In this document: positions 15,218-21,327 of the stretch, piece after piece
Numbering within the stretch: the first letter of the stretch is position 1
Layout of the letters: each line of letters starts with the position of its first letter
Virus record (IMG/VR): IMGVR_UViG_3300021964_000667
Span: 1 to 21,327 of that record
DNA: 21,327 nt
Reading direction: 5' to 3' (one strand)
DNA from: a virus
Made by a program: the position numbers and the translations under genes
The notes under the pieces: model-generated
What the model was told of the DNA's origin: nothing
The model's input: the letters and a program-made list of their open reading frames with translations, nothing else
Databases searched by the model: none

Positions 15218-17062
15218 ATGGAAAAGAATAACGATCTAATTACAGTTATTGAGGAGCTTCTCGAGGCAGATATGACAGAGCCAAAGAAAGTTAAAAACCC
15301 TCAAAATAAAATCGGTGAAGAAGAGCAGGTAGCTGAAGCGCAAGATAAGACTGATAAGTCTATTGCTGCTAATAAGCTTACTTCAACCGCTAAGCCTACA
15401 TCAGGTAATCAAAAAGACAATTCATCTGAAGTCATTGGTAGCGAAAAAGGTGCTGCTATGGACGCTGGTGGAGACAAAGATGTTGGTGATATGAACAAAG
15501 GTAAGATTGCTTCTGATGCGTCAGACAATTCTTCTGAAGTTTTAGGTTCAACAAAAGGTGCTGCATTAGATGCTGGCGGAGATAAAGATGTAGGTTCTAT
15601 CGACGGTAAAAAAGCTAAGCCATCAGATGCATCTGCAGAAGCAGAAGCTAACAAAGGACCTCATGATCAATCAAAAGATGAGTCTGTTGAAGTTGAAGAC
15701 GAGTCTATTGAAGAAGCTGGTCAGGATACTACTATTGTTAAGAACGCAAATGACGATGAACTTCCTGATGAAGAAAAAGAGTCAATGAAGAATATGAAAG
15801 AAGCTGAAGAAGAAATCGAAGCTGAGCTCACTGAAGAAGAACTAGAGTGGGATTGGGAAAAGATTGATGCTCTTTCAGAAGAAGAGTTTGCTGAATTAGT
15901 AGATTCATTATCAGAAGAAGATCTAGCTGAGTTTAATAATCGTTATGAGTCTTTAATTGAAGATGCAGAAGAAGTAGAAGAAGCTGTAAAAGATAAAGGC
16001 GATATGGATAACGATGGCAAAGATGAGCCTGATGATGAAGAGTATATGGATAATAAAGACAAAGCTATTAAAGCTGCTATGAAGGAAGAATCTGACGAAG
16101 ACGATGATGACGATTCTGATGACGAAGACGATGATGATGACGAATCAATGGATGAAGCGACTGGTGAAAAGCTTGAGAAAGCTCCTTCAGTTTCAAACAA
16201 TGAGCCTATGAGACCTCCTCAAGAAAAAGGCGATAACTCACCTACAGATAAGGGTGGAAATCCAGGTGAGGGACCTCATGATCAGTCTAATGATCCTAAC
16301 GAAACTCCTACAAAAGCTAATCCTAAGAAAGCAGTTAAAGAAGAAACTGTTACTGAAGAGGAAGAAGAGATTGTAGAGAGCATTGAAGATTCTCTTGAAG
16401 AAGATTTCAAGGAAAAAGCAAAAGTAATTTTTGAGACAGCTGTAAATGAAAAGACTTCTCTTATTAGAGAAGAGATTGAAGCTGAGTATGCTCAAATGTT
16501 AGAAGAGAAAGTAAATGAAGTTAATGAGAGAGTTAACGAGTATGTTGACTATGTTGTTAACGAATGGTTAGAAGAGAATCAACTTGAAATTAAATATTCT
16601 CTTCGTACAGAAATTGCTGAGAATTTCATTCGTGGAATGAAAGGTCTCTTCGAAGAAAACTTTATTGATATTCCAGAAGAAGAAGTATCTGTTGTTGATG
16701 AATTAACTGAAGCAGTTGAGTCATATAAAGAGCAGTTAGAAGAGCAAGCTACAGCGCTTGATTCTGCTAAGAAAGAGCTTTTGGAAATCAAAAGAAAAGA
16801 AATTGTCGAAGCAATCGGAAACGATCTTCCTCAGACACAAAAGATCCGCTTAGAAAAGTTGTCTGAGAATGTCGATGCTGATGATATTGACGAGTTCAGA
16901 TACAAAGTCGAACAACTCAAAGAGGGTTATTTCGATGAGTCTTCTGAGCAACCACTTCTTAGCTCCTTGAGTGAGGAAGTATTCGGTGGAACTGTTATCG
17001 AAGAAGACGATAGTTCTGTATCGCAGTACGCGAAGTTCCTTTCAAAGACTGTGACTAAATAA
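15218..17062 (+). CDS. 22: Prohead scaffold (major core) protein gp22, enlarged
   Basis: 614 residues, more than twice T4 gp22 (269). The C-terminal part (about 395-605) is the gp22-type helical core: KAKVIFETAVNEKTSLIREE, VDYVVNEWLEENQLEIK, RTEIAENFIRGMKGLFEENF and TQKIRLEKLSENVDADD. The first about 390 residues are low-complexity and very acidic. They contain a 36-residue tandem repeat (67-102 and 103-138, DNSSEV(I/L)GS...GGDKDVG), two GPHDQS segments, an EF-hand-like loop at 262-273 (DMDNDG...) and a poly-Asp tract near 290-310. The scaffold fills the prohead and is degraded by gp21, so an acidic extension may occupy volume or bind cations. Upstream lie a TATAAATA promoter and GGAG. Minus-strand reading frames here are shadows of its skewed composition. 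Confidence 0.9.
   Translation: MEKNNDLITVIEELLEADMTEPKKVKNPQNKIGEEEQVAEAQDKTDKSIAANKLTSTAKPTSGNQKDNSSEVIGSEKGAAMDAGGDKDVGDMNKGKIASDASDNSSEVLGSTKGAALDAGGDKDVGSIDGKKAKPSDASAEAEANKGPHDQSKDESVEVEDESIEEAGQDTTIVKNANDDELPDEEKESMKNMKEAEEEIEAELTEEELEWDWEKIDALSEEEFAELVDSLSEEDLAEFNNRYESLIEDAEEVEEAVKDKGDMDNDGKDEPDDEEYMDNKDKAIKAAMKEESDEDDDDDSDDEDDDDDESMDEATGEKLEKAPSVSNNEPMRPPQEKGDNSPTDKGGNPGEGPHDQSNDPNETPTKANPKKAVKEETVTEEEEEIVESIEDSLEEDFKEKAKVIFETAVNEKTSLIREEIEAEYAQMLEEKVNEVNERVNEYVDYVVNEWLEENQLEIKYSLRTEIAENFIRGMKGLFEENFIDIPEEEVSVVDELTEAVESYKEQLEEQATALDSAKKELLEIKRKEIVEAIGNDLPQTQKIRLEKLSENVDADDIDEFRYKVEQLKEGYFDESSEQPLLSSLSEEVFGGTVIEEDDSSVSQYAKFLSKTVTK
15416..15631 (+). repeat. 108-bp tandem repeat (two copies) in gp22
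   Basis: Copies at 15416-15523 and 15524-15631 encode 36 residues each, sharing DNSSEV(I/L)GS, KGAA(M/L)DAGGDKDVG and a final SDAS. The codons have diverged at many synonymous sites, so the duplication is not recent. Confidence 0.8.
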
Positions 17063-17128
17063 GAAAATTAGAAGTAGTAACATATAAGAAAAAATTAGAC
17101 ATTTATCATTTTGAATAGGAGAAAAACA

Positions 17129-18640
17129 ATGTCAACCGATGTCCTTATGGAAAAGTGGGCGCCAGTAATCAACCACGAAGATCTCTCAGCAATTAATGAG
17201 AGAGACAAGCGTGCAGTTGTTGCTCAGGTCCTTGAAAATACTGAAAAGGCATTACGTGAAGAGGCAGGTATCCTTGACGAATCATCCATCTCAGGCGCTG
17301 GCTTCGGCGGTGCTTTCTCAGGTGCAGGTAGCAACTCTACCATTAATGCAACTGGGCGTGCTGGATATGATCCGATCATTATCTCACTCGTACGTCGTGC
17401 AATGCCACAAATGATGGCTTTTGATCTTTGTGGTGTACAGCCAATGTCAGCTCCAACTGGGTTGATCTTTGCGCTTCGTGCACGTTATCAAGATTCAAAC
17501 ACAAACGATGATGGTCGTGAAGCATTCTACAACGAAGTCTTCCCGAACTTCTCAGGTACAGCGTTTAATGGCGATGCTCCAACACATGGTGCAGGTTCAG
17601 GTTCAGCTGCAGATACAAATCCATTTAACCCAGGTCGTGCATCTAACGAAGGTGCTTCTGGTTCAGATGGACCATCTGATTACGCAGGTGTTAACTTTGT
17701 TAACGACCCGTTTAGTAATGACTCAGGTAATGATCCGGCATTAGACAGACGTGTAATTGCAGGTGACGATCCAGAATCAGGTAACTACAACCCAACAATG
17801 CCAGGCGCTGGTGGTGGTACATCACCTTATGGTATGACTACCAGAGAAGGTGAAGGGGACAACTTCCGTGAAATGTCATTCACAATCGAACGTACAGCTG
17901 TCGAAGCAAAGACACGTGCGCTCAAGAGTGAGTACACCATGGAATTGGTACAAGACCTTAAAGCTGTTCATGGTTTAGATGCAGAAGCTGAGTTGTCAAA
18001 CATCTTGTCAACTGAGATCCTTGCTGAAATCAACCGTGAAGTTGTTCGCACAATGGTTAGCCAAGCTAAGTATGGTGCAGACGGTTTAACAAATAACGGT
18101 GTATTTGATCTCATTGCTGACGGTCAAGGCCGTTGGTCAGTTGAGCGTCAAAAAGGTCTTATGCTACAGCTTGAAAAGGAAGCTAACAAAGTTGCTTTCG
18201 AAACTCGCCGTGGTAAAGGTAACTTCGTACTTTGTTCTGCAAACGTTGCTTCTAGCTTGACAATGGCTGGTCTTCTTGACTACTCATCAGGCTTGAACGA
18301 TAACTTGAATGTTGATGTAACTTCAGGTGTATTTGCTGGTACATTGAATGGTCGTATGAAAGTTTATGTTGACCCATATGCAACTGCAGGTGATTATGCT
18401 GTCGTTGGTTATAAGGGTTCAAACAACATGGACGCGGGTATGTTCTATTGCCCATACGTTCCGTTGCAAATGGTACGTGCAGTTGCACAAGAAACTTTCC
18501 AGCCAAAGATCGGCTTTAAGACTCGCTACGGCATGGTCTCAAATCCTTTCGCAGCTGGTGCTGGAGCAATCCAGTCACAGGGTCTTGCAGCAGCAAACTC
18601 AAACGTTTACTATCGCAAGTTCCGTATCGACAACGTATAA
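17129..18640 (+). CDS. 23: Major capsid protein gp23 (precursor)
   Basis: 503 residues from the ATG at 17129 (T4 gp23: 521). The TTG at 17111 is in frame but AGGAG at 17117-17121 is the ribosome-binding site of the ATG. Typical segments are MEKWAPVINHED at the start, PIIISLVRRAMPQMMAFDLCGVQPMS, the FTIERTAVEAKTRALKSEY strand, MELVQDLKAVHGLDAEAEL, and GFKTRYGMVSNPF near the end. Residues about 165-235 are a Gly/Ser/Asn/Asp-rich insertion, probably surface exposed. LDE at 49-51 is a plausible gp21 cleavage site removing the N-terminal delta region. Arginine is almost always CGT/CGC here but AGA in neighbouring genes, as expected for the most abundant protein. No exact late promoter precedes it; a strong terminator follows. 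Confidence 0.97.
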   Translation: MSTDVLMEKWAPVINHEDLSAINERDKRAVVAQVLENTEKALREEAGILDESSISGAGFGGAFSGAGSNSTINATGRAGYDPIIISLVRRAMPQMMAFDLCGVQPMSAPTGLIFALRARYQDSNTNDDGREAFYNEVFPNFSGTAFNGDAPTHGAGSGSAADTNPFNPGRASNEGASGSDGPSDYAGVNFVNDPFSNDSGNDPALDRRVIAGDDPESGNYNPTMPGAGGGTSPYGMTTREGEGDNFREMSFTIERTAVEAKTRALKSEYTMELVQDLKAVHGLDAEAELSNILSTEILAEINREVVRTMVSQAKYGADGLTNNGVFDLIADGQGRWSVERQKGLMLQLEKEANKVAFETRRGKGNFVLCSANVASSLTMAGLLDYSSGLNDNLNVDVTSGVFAGTLNGRMKVYVDPYATAGDYAVVGYKGSNNMDAGMFYCPYVPLQMVRAVAQETFQPKIGFKTRYGMVSNPFAAGAGAIQSQGLAAANSNVYYRKFRIDNV

Positions 18641-18658
18641 GTCGATTACGATTCTTTC

Positions 18659-18688
18659 AAAGAGGCAGCTTCGGCTGCCTCTTTTTTT
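18659..18688 (+). terminator. Intrinsic terminator after gp23
   Basis: Perfect GC-rich hairpin: AGAGGCAGC (18661-18669), TTCG tetraloop, GCTGCCTCT (18674-18682), extended by two A-T pairs and followed by a T run to 18688. UUCG-closed stems are very stable. It isolates the capsid message from the next operon. Confidence 0.95.
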
Positions 18689-18690
18689 AT

Positions 18691-18698
18691 TATAAATA
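18691..18698 (+). promoter_or_regulatory. Late promoter TATAAATA, 4 nt before the start codon
   Basis: Exact TATAAATA two bases after the gp23 terminator T run. With T4 geometry the transcript would begin about 6 nt downstream, at the ATG at 18703. No Shine-Dalgarno precedes that ATG, so a leaderless mRNA is predicted. Confidence 0.65.
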
Positions 18699-18702
18699 TA
18701 AT

Positions 18703-19284
18703 ATGGCATTATCTTATAGTACAGTATCATCTAGAATCCCAGAGCTATCTTATGTAGCTCCACATAATTTTTATGCAGTAGCAGAAAATTTACCAAGTGT
18801 TGTATTCAACTTACAACAGTTATTAATACCTAATGTTACTGGAGGTGAAGTACCTTTAGCAAATAGATTCAATTCAGGTAGAGCTTATATACCAGGTAAT
18901 GGGGTAGATTATTCTTCTTTAGATTTTACTTTTTTAATTGATAAAGATTTTAATAATTATAGATCTGTATTAAATTGGCTTAAAGCTATTAACCATCCTG
19001 AATCTCACGATCAATACACTGATTACACTACAAGTGCTAACGCTGTTAATCAAGAAGGTTTTGGAAGAACAATGTCAAATATTACTGTCTTTGGTTGTGA
19101 TGACGGAAATAACCCATTAGTGCATTGGAATTTTGTTAACTCTTTTCCTATCAGTGTAGATGGACCACAGTATGATGCAACCTTACAAGATATTAATTAT
19201 ATAACAAGCACAGTTTCATTTAGATATTTGTATTTTGAATCACAAACATATACAGATGGTAAATTAAACAACGATAAAATTTAA
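18703..19284 (+). CDS. Putative tail-tube-fold structural protein (gp19-like paralogue)
   Basis: 193 residues. The start follows a TATAAATA element by 4 nt and has no Shine-Dalgarno; the next in-frame ATG is far downstream, so this start stands. The protein shows features of the tail-tube fold: an early LPSVVFNLQQLLIPNVTGGEV strand region, a GVDYSSLDFTFLIDKDFNNY strand followed by the RSVLNWLKAI helix, and an ending (NSFPISVDGPQYDATLQDI then TVSFRYLYFE) that parallels the gp19 ending (GAWPTVVDTIDVSYDSTDTI then AVTFAYQWWE). Candidate roles are a tail terminator, tube-baseplate junction (gp54/gp48 type) or minor tube protein. The fold assignment is by eye and the precise role is not determined. 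First gene of a tight operon running to 20557. Confidence 0.6.
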   Translation: MALSYSTVSSRIPELSYVAPHNFYAVAENLPSVVFNLQQLLIPNVTGGEVPLANRFNSGRAYIPGNGVDYSSLDFTFLIDKDFNNYRSVLNWLKAINHPESHDQYTDYTTSANAVNQEGFGRTMSNITVFGCDDGNNPLVHWNFVNSFPISVDGPQYDATLQDINYITSTVSFRYLYFESQTYTDGKLNNDKI

Positions 19285-19293
19285 AGGTATATT

Positions 19294-19539
19294 ATGGCTA
19301 AGAAAAGACAAAGAGCAAAACAAGTTTCAAAAGGTATTACACATCAGCAACCATGTAGATGGAGTAAGATAGGTAGAAAAGAATGGCTTAGTTCAGGTAA
19401 TAGACAGAACGCTCAAATGAAAGCTTTCTTAAATTTTAAAAACGTGGTTCTTACTATTCCTAATCCTAACACTAATGAAACTAATAAAAAATTTATTAAA
19501 GTTAATGCCAGAGAAGTCTGGGGTAGTCCAAAGAGGTAA
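19294..19539 (+). CDS. Hypothetical 81-residue basic protein
   Basis: Starts 9 nt after the previous stop with AAAGG at 19283-19287; ends 2 nt before the next ATG. It begins MAKKRQRAKQVSKG and is rich in Lys/Arg throughout, with a single Cys, an FKNVVLTIPNPN strand and a C-terminal KFIKVNAREVWGSPKR. It has no membrane segment or recognised domain. Charge and late-operon position fit a nucleic-acid-binding or assembly accessory protein, but the function is unknown. Tight spacing on both sides supports that it is a real gene. Confidence 0.65.
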   Translation: MAKKRQRAKQVSKGITHQQPCRWSKIGRKEWLSSGNRQNAQMKAFLNFKNVVLTIPNPNTNETNKKFIKVNAREVWGSPKR

Positions 19540-19541
19540 CA

Positions 19542-19874
19542 ATGAGTATTTTAACAGGTGATAATCTTTTTTACAATAAAGTTGTAATGAATGAATGGGG
19601 TGAGTTAGAAGAAGAAGCTATCTATGAAGATGAAGATGGTAAAAAATCTAACGTAAAATTAAACAAACCTTTTTACACACCAGGTGGTCCTAAAAAAAGA
19701 TCGGTGTATGTAAAAAATGAAAAAGGTAATGTTGTAAAAGTTAATTTTGGTGATCCTAATATGGAAATCAAAGCTGATAACCCTGAAAGAAGAAAATCTT
19801 TTAGAGCAAGACATAATTGCGACAATCCTGGACCTAAAACAAAAGCACGTTATTGGAGTTGTAAACAATGGTAA
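19542..19874 (+). CDS. Hypothetical protein with conserved RRKSFRARHNC...YWSC C-terminus
   Basis: 110 residues, AAGAGG at 19531-19536. The N-terminal half is acidic (GELEEEAIYEDEDG), the middle carries NKPFYTPGGPKKRSVYVKNEKGNVVKVNFGDP, and the end is a compact basic motif: MEIKADNPERRKSFRARHNC and, ten residues on, KARYWSCKQW. From memory this C-terminal motif recurs in hypothetical proteins of many marine T4-like phages, so it is probably a conserved functional unit. The His/Cys content (HNC and C) is too low for a classical zinc finger within one chain. The stop overlaps the next start (ATGGTAA), giving translational coupling. Function unknown. Confidence 0.7.
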   Translation: MSILTGDNLFYNKVVMNEWGELEEEAIYEDEDGKKSNVKLNKPFYTPGGPKKRSVYVKNEKGNVVKVNFGDPNMEIKADNPERRKSFRARHNCDNPGPKTKARYWSCKQW

Positions 19875-20557
19875 ATGATAAAGAACAAGTAAATGAATTG
19901 TTAGGTTTTACATCAACACGTCCTAAAAAACAAACTATTACTGTTAAAAAAAGAGCTCCAGAAGCACCAAGCATGCGCGATAAAATTTTAGCTAAAAGAA
20001 AAGAATACGCGCGACAAAGAATGAGAGAGTCTAAAGATTCAAACGAACGCGAATATGATTATGAAGGCGAAATGGCTAAAATTCAGTTAAGAGGAATTAT
20101 TCGCAACGCGACTGATCTTATGAACATGATGGAAGATAATACTAATCTAGCAGAATGGGTTCAAAATAAAATTACAAAAGCAGCTGACTATATAGATGTT
20201 GCTAGAGATTATATGATTAATGATGTACGTTCAGAAGCTATTATGGTTAATCCAAATAGAAATGATATGGTTAGTCAAAAAACATCTACCGGTATAAGAA
20301 CTAAAAAATTAGTAGGAGGTGTAAATAGCTTTAATAAAAAAAGAGAACAGTTAAGAGCTTTAAGAAAAACTCCTACAACTGAAAATTTTAAAGATGGTCG
20401 TAACCCGCAAGATAAAGGGGATAGTGCTAGACATGGTATACCAAAGAAAGCATCTATCTCTGATCTTAAAAAAATAAGATCATCTGATAGCGCTTCTCCT
20501 AGAAAGAAACAACTCGCTCATTGGCAAATAAACATGAGACAAGGTAAAAAGAAGTAA
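19868..20557 (+). CDS. Hypothetical conserved phage protein, helical core with basic C-terminus
   Basis: 229 residues; the start overlaps the preceding stop by 7 bases with GGAG at 19855-19858. Three regions: a basic N-terminus (about 1-60, KKQTITVKKRAPEAPS), a helical domain at about 62-122 (EYDYEGEMAKIQLRGIIRNA, NLAEWVQNKITKAADYIDVA), and a C-terminal basic region containing GRNPQDKGDSARHGIPKKAS and KKQLAHWQINMRQGKKK. The central domain is familiar from uncharacterised proteins of marine T4-like phages (memory, unverified). It has no enzyme motif. Coupling to the two small basic genes upstream suggests a shared role in late assembly or DNA handling, which is inference. Last gene of the operon. 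Confidence 0.7.
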   Translation: MVNDKEQVNELLGFTSTRPKKQTITVKKRAPEAPSMRDKILAKRKEYARQRMRESKDSNEREYDYEGEMAKIQLRGIIRNATDLMNMMEDNTNLAEWVQNKITKAADYIDVARDYMINDVRSEAIMVNPNRNDMVSQKTSTGIRTKKLVGGVNSFNKKREQLRALRKTPTTENFKDGRNPQDKGDSARHGIPKKASISDLKKIRSSDSASPRKKQLAHWQINMRQGKKK

Positions 20558-20621
20558 CATATGGTCTCTGGGGCTTTAGTACATCTTAGACAGCTGTACA
20601 GATTATAAGAATAAGATACAG

Positions 20622-20637
20622 TATTTTCTAGAAAATA
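20622..20637. promoter_or_regulatory. 16-bp perfect palindrome TATTTTCTAGAAAATA
   Basis: The two 8-base arms are exact reverse complements with no spacer, so a two-fold protein-binding site is more plausible than a hairpin. Its last base is the first base of the late promoter at 20637-20644, the position of an operator or activator site. Function is inferred. Confidence 0.45.
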
Positions 20638-20644
20638 ATAAATA
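20637..20644 (+). promoter_or_regulatory. Late promoter AATAAATA
   Basis: Exact NATAAATA, 25 nt before the ATG at 20670, followed by AAAGGAG at 20657-20663. Spacing equals that of the sheath promoter. Confidence 0.65.
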
Positions 20645-20669
20645 AATTAACAATTTAAAGGAGTGCCTT

Positions 20670-21101
20670 ATGGCTATCAGATCAGCAGCAGCATTTAGTT
20701 CAAGAAGCAGAAGATTTTCTGCTTTTATTAGAAACCCTAGTATTGAAGCAAGTTCCGCATTTACACAGACGGCTTTATTTAGTGGTGGTATCAAAGAGGA
20801 AATTGTAGCTAAAACATCAGCTTCTTCTATTAGTATTGATCCAAGTACATCTTCTGTACAGTCAGTTACTTTAGATACAAACGCAACGTTTTCAATGGTA
20901 AATTTCGATACTGGTCAATCAGTAACATTAATTATCACGCAAGACGGTACAGGTTCTAGAACAGGTACATTTACATCAGTCAAGTTTCCAGGTGGACCAC
21001 CTACATTGACTACAGACGCGAATGCTATTGATGTTGTTACAATCATTTATGATGGTACTAATTATCTAGGGAATATTGCTCAGGCATTTTCAGCAACATA
21101 A
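20670..21101 (+). CDS. Small fibre-like virion protein, hypothetical
   Basis: 143 residues with its own late promoter and the strongest Shine-Dalgarno in the window (AAAGGAG, 20657-20663), suggesting abundant synthesis. The N-terminus (MAIRSAAAFSSRSRRFSAFI) is Ser/Arg-rich without acidic residues. The remainder is Ser/Thr/Val-rich beta sequence: SVQSVTLDTNATFSMVNFD, QSVTLIITQDGTGSRTGTFT, VKFPGGPPTLTTDANAID and VVTIIYDGTNYLGNI. Similar strand patterns end many phage fibre or surface proteins, so a short fibre or head-surface fibril is likely. There is no S74 domain and no DSD motif. A terminator follows immediately and the convergent phoH-like gene lies beyond it. Confidence 0.7.
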   Translation: MAIRSAAAFSSRSRRFSAFIRNPSIEASSAFTQTALFSGGIKEEIVAKTSASSISIDPSTSSVQSVTLDTNATFSMVNFDTGQSVTLIITQDGTGSRTGTFTSVKFPGGPPTLTTDANAIDVVTIIYDGTNYLGNIAQAFSAT

Positions 21102-21107
21102 GATTAA

Positions 21108-21130
21108 AAAAAGGGCTAGTAGCCCTTTTT
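21108..21130. terminator. Bidirectional intrinsic terminator
   Basis: Stem 21108-21117 pairs with 21121-21130 (AAAAAGGGCT / AGCCCTTTTT) around an AGT loop. The A run on one side and T run on the other let it serve the forward small-fibre gene and the reverse phoH-like gene, which ends 4 bases away. Confidence 0.9.
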
Positions 21131-21133
21131 CTA

Positions 21134-21327
21134 CTACATATTATTTTTAGCAAACATCTTTACTAATTGAGCTACTATATCTGATCGAACAATATGATCA
21201 GTTGTAAACCTTACAATAGGTGCCTCTATACCATAGTGATGACACATCTCAACAAATTCATCTAACGCTTCACCATCATGCACATCTGATTGTCCTGGGT
21301 CTCCTAATAAGATAAGTTTAGAGTTTT
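21134..21327 (-). CDS. phoH: PhoH-like ATPase, C-terminal part (gene continues beyond window)
   Basis: On the minus strand a frame open from the window edge ends at TAG (21136-21134), giving 64 complete codons. It reads SKLILLGDPGQSDVHDGEAL, then HHYGIEAPIVRFTTDHIVRS and DIVAQLVKMFAK. The LxGDPxQ segment and the later VRFTTDHIVRS correspond to the Walker-B-adjacent and C-terminal VxFxxxDVVRHPLV region of PhoH P-loop proteins. The Walker A part lies outside the window. phoH-like genes are common auxiliary genes of marine myoviruses; a role in phosphate stress is often suggested but not established. The gene converges on the structural operon and shares its terminator. Confidence 0.85.
   Translation of the reverse strand, partial: NSKLILLGDPGQSDVHDGEALDEFVEMCHHYGIEAPIVRFTTDHIVRSDIVAQLVKMFAKNNM

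Larger units (their letters stand above)
20558..20669. other. 112-nt intergenic region with palindrome and late promoter
   Basis: There is no credible gene here: a 15-codon frame from 20561 has no ribosome-binding site. The region contains a weak GTACA/TGTAC inverted repeat near 20578-20598, the perfect palindrome at 20622-20637, an AATAAATA promoter and a strong Shine-Dalgarno. No terminator with a T run is seen after 20557. Confidence 0.6.

Noticed and set aside
15409-16791. Several minus-strand frames of 70-85 codons opposite gp22
   Set aside because: They are Ser/Leu/Phe-rich antisense shadows of an acidic repetitive gene, without ribosome-binding sites.
17083-17090. TATAAGAA as a gp23 late promoter
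   Set aside because: Two mismatches to NATAAATA; kept only as a weak possibility in the findings.
17111-17128. TTG as start of gp23
   Set aside because: AGGAG at 17117-17121 is the ribosome-binding site for the ATG at 17129, and MSTDVLMEKW is the expected gp23 beginning.
17196-18695. Other-frame reading frames inside and across the end of gp23
   Set aside because: They overlap the conserved capsid gene entirely or run through the terminator, and their compositions are biased (Gln/Val/Leu-rich).
20578-20598. GTACA...TGTAC inverted repeat as a terminator
   Set aside because: Only 5 bp with an 11-nt loop and no T run.
20561-20608. 15-codon frame in the intergenic region
   Set aside because: No Shine-Dalgarno and too short to judge.

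Overview
The window is a late structural region of a T4-like contractile-tailed phage (myovirus). It is AT-rich, has no cellular housekeeping genes, and carries the T4 morphogenesis series in near-canonical order: sheath gp18, tube gp19, portal gp20, a neck-type protein, a small gp67-like core protein, prohead protease gp21, scaffold gp22 and major capsid gp23. A phoH-like gene enters from the right on the opposite strand. That combination, with several hypothetical families I associate from memory with marine phages, points to a marine T4-like virus of the pelagiphage/cyanophage type. The host cannot be read from the sequence.

Layout. 1-6511: four adhesin or fibre genes in two tandem pairs. 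Two are repeat-rich fibres ending in Peptidase_S74 intramolecular chaperones (the first is cut by the window edge), and two are proteins with a cadherin/Ig-like domain followed by seven FG-GAP-type blades. 6573-7862: a coiled-coil structural protein with regularly phased Asp-Ser-Asp motifs. 7903-12248: gp18, gp19, gp20. 12232-14522: neck-like protein, gp67-like small protein, an unusual acidic/Cys-rich/basic protein and a 110-residue unknown. 14525-18640: gp21, a greatly enlarged gp22, and gp23, closed by a strong terminator. 18703-20557: a tail-tube-fold-like protein and three unknown, mostly basic, small proteins in a tight operon. 20670-21101: a small fibre-like protein, then an apparently bidirectional terminator and the C-terminus of a convergent PhoH-like ATPase.

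Regulation. Seven exact NATAAATA late-promoter motifs were found by eye on the + strand and all lie immediately 5' of a start codon: five at 19-25 nt (a normal leader) and two at only 4 nt (a possible leaderless arrangement). The portal gene has a 10-bp hairpin that buries its Shine-Dalgarno sequence right after the tube stop codon, which could couple and throttle portal synthesis.

The most unusual items are the heptad-phased DSD coiled coil, the twin seven-bladed propellers, the acidic-Cys-basic core protein, the enlarged gp22 with a predicted EF-hand-like loop, and the SD-sequestering portal hairpin. No RNA genes, CRISPR arrays, insertion sequences or integration genes were seen.
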